Below are positions 50,128 to 58,851 of a stretch of 64,000 nucleotides of DNA, piece by piece (position 1 is the first letter of the stretch; the number at the start of each line of letters is the position of its first letter). The position numbers were made by a program, and so were the translations under genes. The notes beneath the pieces were generated by a model. It ran no database searches, had not been told where the DNA came from, and saw nothing but the letters and a program-made list of their open reading frames with translations. The DNA is taken from positions 30,972-94,971 of the forward strand of contig JBQTJI010000043.1 of the NCBI GenBank assembly GCA_052387255.1, in the 5' to 3' direction. The DNA is from JBBQXK01 sp052387255 (GTDB lineage: Bacteria > Pseudomonadota > Alphaproteobacteria > Rhodobacterales > Rhodobacteraceae).

Positions 50128-52913
50128 TGTGGATGATCGGCCCCCTGGGGTTCACCGCGCCGCTGCTGCTGGTCGGGCTGGTGGGCCTGCCGGTCCTGTG
50201 GCTGATCCTGCGCGCGGTGCCGCCCGCGCCGATCCGGCGGCGGTTCCCGGGGGTGGCGCTGCTCTTGGGCCTGAGGGACGACGATACCGAGACGGACAAG
50301 ACGCCGTGGTGGCTACTTTTGCTCCGCATGGCCGCGATCGGCGCGGCGATCCTGGCCTTTGCCGGGCCCGTCCTGAACCCCGACCGGCGCGAGGCGGGGA
50401 CGGGGCCGGTGCTGATCCTGATCGACGGCGGCTGGGCCGATGCGCGCGACTGGCCGCGCCGCATCGAAAGGGCACTTGCCGTGGCCGAAGAGGCGGGGCG
50501 CGAGGGGCGCACCGTCGCGGCGATCCGCCTGACGGACGCGCCGGGCGAGGTGGTCTTCCAGTCGGCGGGTGCCGTCGCGCCGGGACTTGCGGGGATGCAG
50601 CCGCAGGCCTGGCTGCCGGATCACGAGCCCTGGGTCGCGGCGCTGCCTGAGGGCGACTTTGACACGCACTGGCTGTCGGACGGGCTGGACCATCCGGGGC
50701 GCGCAGCCCTGCTGGACGCGGTCAGGGCGCGCGGCGCGGTCACCGTGTTCGAAAGCCCGCGTGCGGTGGTGGCCCTGCGGCCTGCCACGTTCCAGGACGG
50801 AGCGATCCGCCTGACGGCCTTGCGCCTGCCCTTCTCGGAAGCAGGCCAGGTCGAGGTGTCCGCGCGCGGCCTGGATCCGGCGGGGATCGAGCGGGAACTG
50901 GCGCGGGCGCCTCTGGGCTTCGAGGCGGGGTCGGCAGAGGGCACCGCCGACCTGACCCTGCCCCCCGAACTGCGCAACCGCATCTCGCGCTTCGAGGTGG
51001 CGGGGGTGCGCTCGGCGGGCGCGGTCAGCCTGACCGACGACAGCCTGAAGCGGCGCAAGATTGCCCTGATCGCAGGGCAGGGCGATGCCGAGGGGCTGCA
51101 ACTGCTGTCGCCCACGCACTACCTGCGGCAGGCGTTGGAGCCTGTGGCGGAGCTGATCGACGGCACGCTGGCCGATGTCGTGCTGGCCGCGCCCGACGTG
51201 ATCGTGCTGGCCGACGTGGCCCGGCTGGCCGAGGGCGAGGCGGCGGCGCTGCAGGAATGGGTCGAGAAAGGCGGGCTTCTGTTGCGCTTCGCCGGCCCGC
51301 GCCTGGCGTCCAGCGATGTCAGCCGCACCGAGGAAGACCCCCTGATGCCCGTCCGGCTGCGCGAAGGCGGGCGCAGCGTGGGGGGCGCGATGTCCTGGGG
51401 CGACCCCAAGACGCTGGCCCCCTTCAACCCCGACTCGCCCTTCTACGGCCTTGCCGTCCCCGACGAGGTGCAGGTGATGGCGCAGGTCCTGGCGCAGCCT
51501 GACCCCGACCTTGCCACGCGCACCATCGCCGCCCTGGCCGACGGCACGCCCCTGGTCACGCGCAAGGGGCTGGGCCTGGGGCAGGTGGTCCTGTTCCACG
51601 TCACCGCCAACGCGGAATGGTCCACGCTGCCGCTGTCGGGGCTGTACACGGGCATGCTCGAACGGCTGGCGGTGTCGTCGCGTCCGCTCGCCCCGGGCGC
51701 GGCAGACCTTGATGGGCAGGTCTTCGTGCCCGAGGTCGCGCTGGATGCCTTCGGGGCGCTGCAGGACGCAGGCGAGCAGGCCGGCATCGACGGGGCGGCC
51801 CTGGGCGCGGCCCTGGCCAGCGGGCCATCGGCCAAGCTGCCGCCGGGGCTTTACGCGGGCGAGGACCGGCGCGTGGCGCTGAATGCCTTCGGCGTCGGGG
51901 CTACGCTCGCCCCAGCCATCTGGCCCGCCGATGTCGCGCGCGAGGGGCTGGAGGCCCCGGCGGAACAGTCGCTGAAGGGCACGCTGCTGGCCGCCACGCT
52001 GGCGCTGCTGATGGTCGATGTTCTGGCGGCACTGCTGGTCTCGGGGCGGCTGGCGCGCGGGATCGGCACGGCGGTGATCGCCCTGGTCCTGGCGCACCCC
52101 GCACCCCGCGCCACGGCGCAGGAGGCACCGGCACCGCAGGCCCCGATGGACCCCGCCGCCGAGGCACAGGCGGTCGAGGCCACGACCGAACTGCGCCTGG
52201 CCTATGTGATGACCGGCAATGGCCAGATCGACAGCGTGTCCGAGGCCGGGCTTCTGGGGATCAGCCAGCGGCTGTACGAACGCACCACCATCGAACCGGC
52301 AGCGCCCATGGGCGTGAACCTGGAAACCGACGAGCTGCTGTTCTTCCCGTTCCTGTACTGGCCGGTCACGACCGACCAGCCGATGCCGTCCGCTGCGGCC
52401 TATGCCAGGCTCAACCGCTACCTTCGCACCGGCGGCATGATCCTGTTCGACACCCGCGACGGCGACGTGTCGGGGGCCTCGACAACGCCCGAGGGGAAGA
52501 TGCTGCAACGGCTGGCCGCGCCGCTGGACATTCCGCCGCTCGAAGTGCTGCCCGAGGATCATGTGCTGACCCGCAGCTTCTATCTGCTGCAGGATTTTCC
52601 GGGGCGTTTCAACAGCCGGTCGTTGTGGGTCGAGGCGGCCCCCCCCGATGCCGAACTGGCCGAGGGGATGCCGTTTCGCAACCTGAATGATGGCGTCACG
52701 CCGGTGGTCATCGGCGGCAACGACTGGGCATCGGCCTGGGCGGTGGACCGGTACGGGTCACCCCTGCTGCCGGTCGGGCGGGGCTATGGCGGTGAGCGGC
52801 AGCGCGAGATCGCGGCCCGGTTCGGCATCAACCTGATCATGCATGTGCTGACCGGCAACTACAAATCCGACCAGGTGCATGTGCCCGCCCTGCTGGAAAG
52901 GCTGGGGCAATGA
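50127..52913 (+). CDS. BatA-like membrane protein with C-terminal DUF4159 domain
   Basis: 928 residues. N-terminal BatA/aerotolerance-type region with two membrane segments (FTAPLLLVGLVGLPVLWLILRAV and LLLLRMAAIGAAILAFAGPVL), then a VWA-like part (GPVLILIDGGWADARDW) lacking a clear metal site. A third membrane segment is near 640 (LAATLALLMVDVLAALLVSG). The last 230 residues are DUF4159: LRLAYVMTGNGQIDSVSEAGLLGISQ and GGMILFDTRDGD, a GATase-like fold ending NLIMHVLTGNYKSDQVHVPALLERLGQ. The function of this alphaproteobacterial cell-envelope family is unknown. A 17-bp duplication follows at its stop codon. Confidence 0.88.
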   Translation: MWMIGPLGFTAPLLLVGLVGLPVLWLILRAVPPAPIRRRFPGVALLLGLRDDDTETDKTPWWLLLLRMAAIGAAILAFAGPVLNPDRREAGTGPVLILIDGGWADARDWPRRIERALAVAEEAGREGRTVAAIRLTDAPGEVVFQSAGAVAPGLAGMQPQAWLPDHEPWVAALPEGDFDTHWLSDGLDHPGRAALLDAVRARGAVTVFESPRAVVALRPATFQDGAIRLTALRLPFSEAGQVEVSARGLDPAGIERELARAPLGFEAGSAEGTADLTLPPELRNRISRFEVAGVRSAGAVSLTDDSLKRRKIALIAGQGDAEGLQLLSPTHYLRQALEPVAELIDGTLADVVLAAPDVIVLADVARLAEGEAAALQEWVEKGGLLLRFAGPRLASSDVSRTEEDPLMPVRLREGGRSVGGAMSWGDPKTLAPFNPDSPFYGLAVPDEVQVMAQVLAQPDPDLATRTIAALADGTPLVTRKGLGLGQVVLFHVTANAEWSTLPLSGLYTGMLERLAVSSRPLAPGAADLDGQVFVPEVALDAFGALQDAGEQAGIDGAALGAALASGPSAKLPPGLYAGEDRRVALNAFGVGATLAPAIWPADVAREGLEAPAEQSLKGTLLAATLALLMVDVLAALLVSGRLARGIGTAVIALVLAHPAPRATAQEAPAPQAPMDPAAEAQAVEATTELRLAYVMTGNGQIDSVSEAGLLGISQRLYERTTIEPAAPMGVNLETDELLFFPFLYWPVTTDQPMPSAAAYARLNRYLRTGGMILFDTRDGDVSGASTTPEGKMLQRLAAPLDIPPLEVLPEDHVLTRSFYLLQDFPGRFNSRSLWVEAAPPDAELAEGMPFRNLNDGVTPVVIGGNDWASAWAVDRYGSPLLPVGRGYGGERQREIAARFGINLIMHVLTGNYKSDQVHVPALLERLGQ

Positions 52914-52931
52914 GAAGGCTGGGGCAATGAC
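52898..52931. repeat. 17-bp tandem duplication at a stop/start junction
   Basis: Two head-to-tail copies of AAGGCTGGGGCAATGA plus one base (52898-52914 and 52915-52931, last base differs). The first copy carries the DUF4159 stop and the second the ATG of the next gene. Before duplication the two genes would have overlapped as ATGA, as do most genes here. Confidence 0.85.
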
Positions 52932-54999
52932 GGGGACGGTGATCTTCGACCCGCTGTTGCCGCTGATGGTGCTGGCGGCGCTTGCGGCACTTGCGGTGGC
53001 CCTGGTGCTGCTGGCGCTGGTGCGCGGGCTGGCGGGCTGGTGGCTGCGGGGCCTGGCGGCGGTGGCGCTGCTGGCGGCACTGGCCAACCCGTCGCTGCAG
53101 GAAGAAGACCGCAATCCCCTGACCGACATCGTCATCGCCGTCGTGGACGAAAGTGCCAGCCAGCGGATCGGCGACCGCCCGTCGCAGTCGGCGGCGGCGC
53201 TGGCCGCCCTGCAGGCCGAGGTGGCGGCGCTGCCCGACACGGAACTGCGCGTGGCCACCGTGGGCGACGCCGAGGACGACGGCGGGTCGCGCGTGCTGAC
53301 CGCGCTGGCCGAGGCGGTGGCGGAGGAACCCCGCGCGCGCCTTGCGGGGGCTGTGCTGATCACCGACGGGCAGGTGCATGACCTGGAAATCGCGCCAAAC
53401 CTGCCCGCGCCCCTGCATGTGCTGCTGACCGGGCGCGAAACCGACTGGGACCGCCGCCTGATCGTGCGGAACGCGCCAGCCTTTGCCATCCTGGACGAAC
53501 CCGTGACCCTGACCCTGCGGATCGAGGACCAGGGAGCGGTGCCGGCCGATCAGGCGGGGGTGGCGTCGCTGTCCATCGCCGTCGATGGCGGCGAGCCGCA
53601 GGTCTACCGCATGCCGGTGGGCGAGGACATCGACCTGCCGGTGACGCTGCCGCGCGGGGGGATGAACGTGCTGCAGTTCACCGTGGAACCCGTGGCGGGC
53701 GAGATCACCGACCGCAACAACGCCGCCGTCGTGCAGATCAACGGCGTGCGCGACCGGCTGCGGGTTCTGCTGGTGTCGGGTGAGCCGCACGCGGGCGAAC
53801 GGGTCTGGCGCAACCTGCTGAAGTCCGACCCTTCGGTGGACCTTGTGCATTTCACCATCCTGCGCCCGCCGGAAAAGCAGGACGGCATTCCCGTGAGCGA
53901 GTTGTCCCTGATCGCCTTCCCGACGCGCGAGCTGTTCGTCGAGAAGATCGAGGAGTTCGACCTGATCATCTTCGACCGCTACCGGCTGCGGGACATCCTG
54001 CCGACTGCCTACCTGGAAAACGTCCGTGACTATGTCCGGCGCGGCGGCACGGTGCTGGTCGCGGCAGGCCCCGAGTTCGGATCAGCCGACAGCCTGTGGC
54101 GGTCGCCCCTGGCCGACATCCTGCCGGTCGATGCCACCAGCCGGGTGATCGAGGGGGCTTTCCGCCCCGTGCTGACCGACCTCGGCCAGCGCCATCCCGT
54201 TACCGCAGGGCTGGACAAGCTGGCCCCGCCGGGCGGCTGGGGCCGCTGGTTCCGCGCCGTCGAGGTGACCAACCGGGGCGGGCAGGTGGTGATGACCGGG
54301 CCGAACGAGGCCCCCCTGCTGATCCTGAACCGCGAGGGCGAGGGGCGCGTGGCGGTGCTCGCCTCGGATCAGCTCTGGCTCTGGGGCCGGGGCTATGACG
54401 GCGGCGGGCCGCAACTGGAACTGCTGCGCCGCCTGGCGCACTGGATGATGAAGGAACCCGAACTTGAGGAAGAGGCCCTGGTCGCCGTGCCCGACGGCCA
54501 GCGCCTTACCATCACGCGCCGCACCGTGGGCGAGGATCCGGGTGCCGTGACCATCACCGCACCCGACGGCACCGAGACCGACCTGCCGATGGTCGAGGTG
54601 GAACCGGGCCGCTTCGTCGCGCAGTTCGACGCGCCCGAGATCGGGCTGTACCGGCTGGCGCAGGGCGATCTGACGACGGTGATGGCCCTGGGTCCGAGCG
54701 CCCCGCGCGAGTTCGAGGAAACCATCGCCAGCGGCGACAAGCTGCGCCCGCTGGTCGAGCCTGCGCGCGGCGGCATCCTGCGGATCGAGGACGGGCTGCC
54801 CGACCTGCGCCAGGTGTCGGCGGGGCGGGCGGCGTCGGGACGAAGCTGGCTCGGCATCACCCCGCGCGGGGCCTATGTGACCGAGGATATCCGCGTGGGC
54901 CAGATTCTGCCCGCCTGGGCCTGGCTGCTGCTGGCGGCGGGACTTGCCATCGCCGCCTGGTTGCGCGAGGGGCGGAACGGCCTGCGCCGCTCCGCCTGA
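52927..54999 (+). CDS. Membrane protein with class I glutamine amidotransferase-like domain
   Basis: 690 residues. N-terminal membrane segments LLPLMVLAALAALAVALVLLALVRGLAGWWLRGLAAVALLAAL, a vWA-like part (TDIVIAVVDESASQRIGDRP ... GAVLITDGQVHD), an Ig-like middle, then a GATase1-like domain (RLRVLLVSGEPHAGERVWRNLL ... FDLIIFDRYRLRDILP ... YVRRGGTVLVAAGPEFG) without the catalytic Cys. A C-terminal membrane segment WAWLLLAAGLAIAAWL ends the protein. It is the fourth gene of the moxR operon. The last 13 codons recur at 56503-56541. Confidence 0.85.
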   Translation: MTGTVIFDPLLPLMVLAALAALAVALVLLALVRGLAGWWLRGLAAVALLAALANPSLQEEDRNPLTDIVIAVVDESASQRIGDRPSQSAAALAALQAEVAALPDTELRVATVGDAEDDGGSRVLTALAEAVAEEPRARLAGAVLITDGQVHDLEIAPNLPAPLHVLLTGRETDWDRRLIVRNAPAFAILDEPVTLTLRIEDQGAVPADQAGVASLSIAVDGGEPQVYRMPVGEDIDLPVTLPRGGMNVLQFTVEPVAGEITDRNNAAVVQINGVRDRLRVLLVSGEPHAGERVWRNLLKSDPSVDLVHFTILRPPEKQDGIPVSELSLIAFPTRELFVEKIEEFDLIIFDRYRLRDILPTAYLENVRDYVRRGGTVLVAAGPEFGSADSLWRSPLADILPVDATSRVIEGAFRPVLTDLGQRHPVTAGLDKLAPPGGWGRWFRAVEVTNRGGQVVMTGPNEAPLLILNREGEGRVAVLASDQLWLWGRGYDGGGPQLELLRRLAHWMMKEPELEEEALVAVPDGQRLTITRRTVGEDPGAVTITAPDGTETDLPMVEVEPGRFVAQFDAPEIGLYRLAQGDLTTVMALGPSAPREFEETIASGDKLRPLVEPARGGILRIEDGLPDLRQVSAGRAASGRSWLGITPRGAYVTEDIRVGQILPAWAWLLLAAGLAIAAWLREGRNGLRRSA

Positions 55000-55050
55000 C
55001 GCTCAGGCCGTGGCGGGGCTGCCCGCCAGTGCCTTGCCTGCCGCCCGGCA
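54959..55050. repeat. First copy of a degenerate tandem duplication (DUF1097 tail remnant)
   Basis: Covers the last 13 codons of the GATase-like gene, a stem GGCGGAACGG / CCGCTCCGCC and, on the minus strand (55003-55047), codons for AAGKALAGSPATA and a stop. The last matches the C-terminus AAGKAMAGKPATA of the DUF1097 gene at 56548-57075. The same succession occurs at 56501-56592. So a DUF1097 gene once followed here and only its tail survives. Confidence 0.75.
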
Positions 55051-55136
55051 GTGCAGCCAAAGACGTAGTGTCGGTCGCGCCAAATGGGATTCACCGCCAT
55101 CGACCGGGCGCAGTCGCCCCGGCTTTGGTCGGCGTT

Positions 55137-56243
55137 TCAGCCGTAGACGGCGTTGCGGATGTCTTCGCGGAAGGCGCCGTCGCAGCCCTCGAACGCGGTG
55201 TTGGTGCAGGTGACGATGGTCAGATGGTTCACCGGATCGATGATCCAGTTGTGACCCCAGGCACCGCCCCAATCGACCGTGCCCTGCGGGCAGGGCGTGG
55301 CGGCAAGGTCCGGGTCGGTCACCACGGCACCGATCAGGCAGAACCCCTTGCCGGCGTCCTTCGGGTGCCGTGCAAGAGTGCCGATCTGGTTTGACATCGC
55401 GGCGGCGCGTGTGGCGGGGTGCAGGAACCCGGTCTCGCCCTGATAGGACGCCAGAAGCGCCATCACGTCAGCCGCCGTTCCCGCCATCCCGGCCCCGCCC
55501 GAGGGGCACGCGTCGGGGTTGAAGACGAGGGCGGGGGAAAACAGGGTGATGCCCTCGTCATCGTCGCCGACCGCCTGTGGTTCAGCCATCCGTATCGGCG
55601 GTCGGGCGTCGGCATAGGGGGTGGCGAGGCGTCCAGTATAGACCGCATGGAACGCCGTGTCGGTCATCCCCAGCGGGCGGGTCACATGATCCGCCACCAC
55701 CTGCGCCAGGGTGCCACCCTGCACGGCGGCGATCACGCCGCCCAGCACGTCGATCCCCATGCCGTAAGCCCAGCCGGTTCCGGGCGCGAAGGCCAGCGGC
55801 ACGCGGGCCAACCGCCGCAGGTTTTCCTCGAGCGTCAGGATCGGGCCTGACAGCCCGTACGATATGTCATCGGGAATGTCGTAGGTCAGGCCCGACGTGT
55901 GGGTCAGCAGGTGGTGCAGCGTGATGGCGGGCGTGCTGCCGTCCGGTGCAGGCGGGGTGAACCACGGCAGGATCCCGGCCACCGGCGTGTCCAGCGTCAA
56001 GAGGCCCCGGTCAAGCATCCGCAACGCGGCGGTGGCAACGATGGGTTTGGTGACCGAGGCCAGACGGAAGATCGTGTCGAGGGCCATCGGCGTGCCCTGT
56101 TCCCGGTCGGCCAAACCTGCCGCACGGGCGTAGACGGGTTCGCCATCGCGGTGGACCAGCACCACGCAGCCCACGATGCGGTGCTCCATGGCGGCGTCTA
56201 TGGCGGCGTCGATCCGGTGGGTCAGGGGCATCGGAGATTCCAT
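55137..56243 (-). CDS. Serine hydrolase, beta-lactamase class C/CubicO type
   Basis: 368 residues. The nucleophile motif SxxK is SVTK in FRLASVTKPIVATAAL (about residues 62-65), the YxN-type Tyr is in GTGWAYGMGIDVLGGV, and the third motif is near WGGAWGHNWIID, close to the HxG seen in esterase-like members. No signal peptide is found, so it is probably a cytoplasmic esterase or peptidase rather than a resistance enzyme. It lies between two copies of duplicated DNA, apparently in place of a lost DUF1097 gene. It is transcribed against both neighbours. Confidence 0.87.
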   Translation of the reverse strand: MESPMPLTHRIDAAIDAAMEHRIVGCVVLVHRDGEPVYARAAGLADREQGTPMALDTIFRLASVTKPIVATAALRMLDRGLLTLDTPVAGILPWFTPPAPDGSTPAITLHHLLTHTSGLTYDIPDDISYGLSGPILTLEENLRRLARVPLAFAPGTGWAYGMGIDVLGGVIAAVQGGTLAQVVADHVTRPLGMTDTAFHAVYTGRLATPYADARPPIRMAEPQAVGDDDEGITLFSPALVFNPDACPSGGAGMAGTAADVMALLASYQGETGFLHPATRAAAMSNQIGTLARHPKDAGKGFCLIGAVVTDPDLAATPCPQGTVDWGGAWGHNWIIDPVNHLTIVTCTNTAFEGCDGAFREDIRNAVYG

Positions 56244-56448
56244 CGGCAGCGCAGGGCATCGACGTGGGCGTTATGCGCCAGAGGGACGGGCCGGTCAATC
56301 GCACCAGCCGACGGAACGTCTGACCGGTGCCGCGATGGTCGGACACACCATCCTCAGGCGCCCGTCGGGGTGCAGACCCGGACGGATGCCTGCGCGACGG
56401 GTTTTGCGGTACGTTGGGGGGCATCCCAGGGGAGGACCGACGACGGAC

Positions 56449-56541
56449 ATGTCGGTTGCCGACACGCGCATTCTGGTGCGGCGCGAGGCCATCGTGGCGG
56501 GGTTGCGCGAAGGGCGGAACGGCCTGCGCCGTTCCGCCTGA
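56449..56541 (+). pseudogene. Truncated glcD 5' copy fused to the tail of the GATase-like gene
   Basis: A 30-codon frame. Its first 20 residues (VADTRILVRREAIVAGLR) match the start of GlcD at 57342 (IADARVLDRRDRIIAGLR) and its last 13 (LREGRNGLRRSA) match the end of the protein encoded at 52927-54999. The join falls in GGTTGCGCG, a 9-bp sequence present in both parents (54959-54967 and 57400-57408). An upstream stretch resembling the glcD leader, with a GGGGAGG ribosome site, is also retained. It is the junction of an old tandem duplication and is not expected to be functional. Confidence 0.8.
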
Positions 56542-56547
56542 TTGCCC

Positions 56548-57075
56548 TCAGGCGGTGGCAGGCTTGCCCGCCATCGCCTTGCCCGCCGCTTCGGAGGCAT
56601 AGCCGAACAGCGCCCCGACGATCATCGACGCCGAAATGCAAAGCCACGGATTGTTGATCAGCGACACCGAGGTCAGCGTATCGAGTTTGCCGGGGCTGAG
56701 AAGCGCATAGGCCGCCGTGCTGGCAAAGCCGTAGACCTGGGACGGGATCACCGCCAGCGCCGGGACGTTCGCCGCGACCACGAGGGTCGCAGCACCGATC
56801 CCCACAAAGATTCCCGCGGCCACCGGCAGGCCCAGCGAGCCCGCAGTATTGACGATCACGATCAGCGAGATCAGGCACACAAACCCGCCGAAGATATGGG
56901 CGGGGATGTTCTTGGTCAGCGCCGCCGTCCCGCCGCCCGAATGGTAGAACGCGGCCCAGGCGATGAAGGCCGCCCAGATTTGCAGGCCGAGACCTGCGGC
57001 GGGTCCGACGAAAAGCCAGGTCGCAAGGCCGCCGAGAACCCCGATGGAAATCGCAAGTGCAGTCAGCAGTGGCAT
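56548..57075 (-). CDS. DUF1097 family membrane protein
   Basis: 175 residues with about five membrane segments: LLTALAISIGVLGGLATWLFVGP, LGLQIWAAFIAWAAFY, AHIFGGFVCLISLIVIV, LPVAAGIFVGIGAATLVVAA and CISASMIVGALFGYAS. HSGGGTAALTKNIPAHIFGG is like the DUF1097 core (E. coli YahC type). Function unknown. GGGAGG precedes the ATG. It is divergent from glcD; a second copy's tail lies at 55003-55047. Confidence 0.8.
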   Translation of the reverse strand: MPLLTALAISIGVLGGLATWLFVGPAAGLGLQIWAAFIAWAAFYHSGGGTAALTKNIPAHIFGGFVCLISLIVIVNTAGSLGLPVAAGIFVGIGAATLVVAANVPALAVIPSQVYGFASTAAYALLSPGKLDTLTSVSLINNPWLCISASMIVGALFGYASEAAGKAMAGKPATA

Positions 57076-57255
57076 GGTTGTCCCTCCCTTTGCGCGCGAC
57101 GGCGCGGTTGTCGCTGACCCTCGTCCAGAAGGCTCTGCGGCCACGCGCAGGGCGCAGACGCGGGCCGACCGGCAGGCCAGCGATGGCGCGCAGCCTGACC
57201 GCCCTGCGGGCGTCGGTAAATGCTACGTTAGAACTGTTCCAAAAGGTTACACATC

Positions 57256-57281
57256 GGGGCGGCACCGGTTCCGGCCGCCCC
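57256..57281. promoter_or_regulatory. Stem-loop in the DUF1097-glcD divergent region
   Basis: GGGGCGGC paired with GCCGCCCC around a 10-nt loop, 60 nt before the glcD start and just after an AT-richer patch (GTTCCAAAAGGTTACACATC) that may contain the glcD promoter or an operator. Confidence 0.35.
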
Positions 57282-57341
57282 GGCAAGGCTTGCGTTGGCG
57301 GGGCAATGGACTACCTTTCGGGACGTCGGGGGGGAACTGCC

Positions 57342-58775
57342 ATGGACATGCCGATCGCCGATGCGCGGGTTCTGGACCGGCGTGACCGGATCATCGCCGG
57401 GTTGCGCGCCGCATTGCCCGCCGATGCCGTGATCTCGGACGCAGCCGAACTGCGCGCCTATGAATGCGACGCGCTGACGGCCTATCGCTGCCCGCCACTG
57501 GCCGCCGTGCTGCCGCGCTCGACCGCCGAAGTGTCGGCGGTGCTGGCGCTGTGCCACCGCATGGGCGTGCCGGTGGTGCCGCGCGGATCGGGCACCTCGC
57601 TGGCCGGTGGGGCGCTGCCCACGGCGGATTGCGTGATCCTGGGTGTGGCACGGATGAACGCCTTGCTCGAGACCGACTATCCCAACCGGTACGTCCGCGT
57701 GCAGACGGGCCGCACCAACCTGTCGGTGACGGGCGCGGTCGAGGCCGAGGGGTTCTTCTACGCCCCCGATCCGTCCAGCCAACTGGCCTGCGCCATCGCG
57801 GGCAACATCGCGATGAACTCGGGCGGGGCGCATTGCCTGAAGTACGGGGTCACCACCAACAACCTCTTGGGCGTCACCATGGTGCTGATGGACGGCACCG
57901 TCGTGGAACTGGGCGGGCCATGGATGGATGCGCCGGGCCTTGACCTTCTGGGCGTCGTCTGCGGGTCCGAGGGGCAGTTGGGTGTCGTCACCGAAGCCAC
58001 CCTGCGCATCCTGCCCAAGCCCGAGGGCGCGCGGCCCGTGCTGATCGGCTACAACTCGAACGAGGTGGCCGGGGCCTGCGTCAGCGACATCATCAAGGCG
58101 GGCCTGCTGCCCGTCGCCATCGAGTTCATGGACCGCCCCTGCATCCGCGCCTGCGAGGCCTTTGCCAAGGCGGGCTATCCCGACTGCGAGGCGCTGCTGA
58201 TCGTCGAGGTCGAGGGGTCGGCAGCCGAGATCGACGAGCAACTGGCCCGGATCAAGGCCATCGCGCTGCGCCACGACCCCGTCGAGTTCCGCGAGGCGGC
58301 GGACGACGACCAGGCCAAACGCATCTGGCTGGGCCGCAAGTCGGCCTTCGGCGCGATGGGGCAGATCAACGATTACATGTGCCTGGACGGCACCATCCCG
58401 GTGTCGGCCCTGCCGCATGTCCTGCGCCGCATCGCCGAGATGAGCCGCGCCATCGGGCTGGACGTGGCCAACGTGTTCCACGCGGGCGACGGCAACATGC
58501 ACCCGCTGATCCTGTTCGATGCCAACAAGCCCGGCGATCTGGAGCGGTGCGAGGAACTGGGCGCGGATATCCTGAAGCTGTGCGTCGAGGTCGGCGGCTG
58601 CCTGACAGGCGAGCATGGCGTGGGGGTGGAAAAGCGTGACCTGATGGGGGTGCAGTTTTCGGATGTGGACATGGAGGCGCAGTTGCGGGTGAAGGACGTG
58701 TTCGATCCGAAGTGGCTGCTCAATCCGGCCAAGGTGTTTCCGCTGCATGTGACGGCGGCGCGTCGCGCGGGGTGA
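57342..58775 (+). CDS. glcD: Glycolate oxidase subunit GlcD (FAD-linked)
   Basis: 477 residues. FAD (PCMH) domain VPVVPRGSGTSLAGGALPTADC and NSGGAHCLKYGVTTNNLLGVTMVL; C-terminal substrate and flavin motifs NVFHAGDGNMHPLILFD and GGCLTGEHGVGVEKRDLM. It oxidises glycolate to glyoxylate with GlcE and GlcF at the inner membrane. The ATG at 57342 has GGGGGGAA upstream. glcE begins 76 nt after its stop. Confidence 0.94.
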   Translation: MDMPIADARVLDRRDRIIAGLRAALPADAVISDAAELRAYECDALTAYRCPPLAAVLPRSTAEVSAVLALCHRMGVPVVPRGSGTSLAGGALPTADCVILGVARMNALLETDYPNRYVRVQTGRTNLSVTGAVEAEGFFYAPDPSSQLACAIAGNIAMNSGGAHCLKYGVTTNNLLGVTMVLMDGTVVELGGPWMDAPGLDLLGVVCGSEGQLGVVTEATLRILPKPEGARPVLIGYNSNEVAGACVSDIIKAGLLPVAIEFMDRPCIRACEAFAKAGYPDCEALLIVEVEGSAAEIDEQLARIKAIALRHDPVEFREAADDDQAKRIWLGRKSAFGAMGQINDYMCLDGTIPVSALPHVLRRIAEMSRAIGLDVANVFHAGDGNMHPLILFDANKPGDLERCEELGADILKLCVEVGGCLTGEHGVGVEKRDLMGVQFSDVDMEAQLRVKDVFDPKWLLNPAKVFPLHVTAARRAG

Positions 58776-58851
58776 TGGGACAGGACCTGGGGGTTTCACA
58801 CCCCCCGGACCCCCCGTGGGATATTTGGGAACAGATGAAAGGGGCAAGCAG

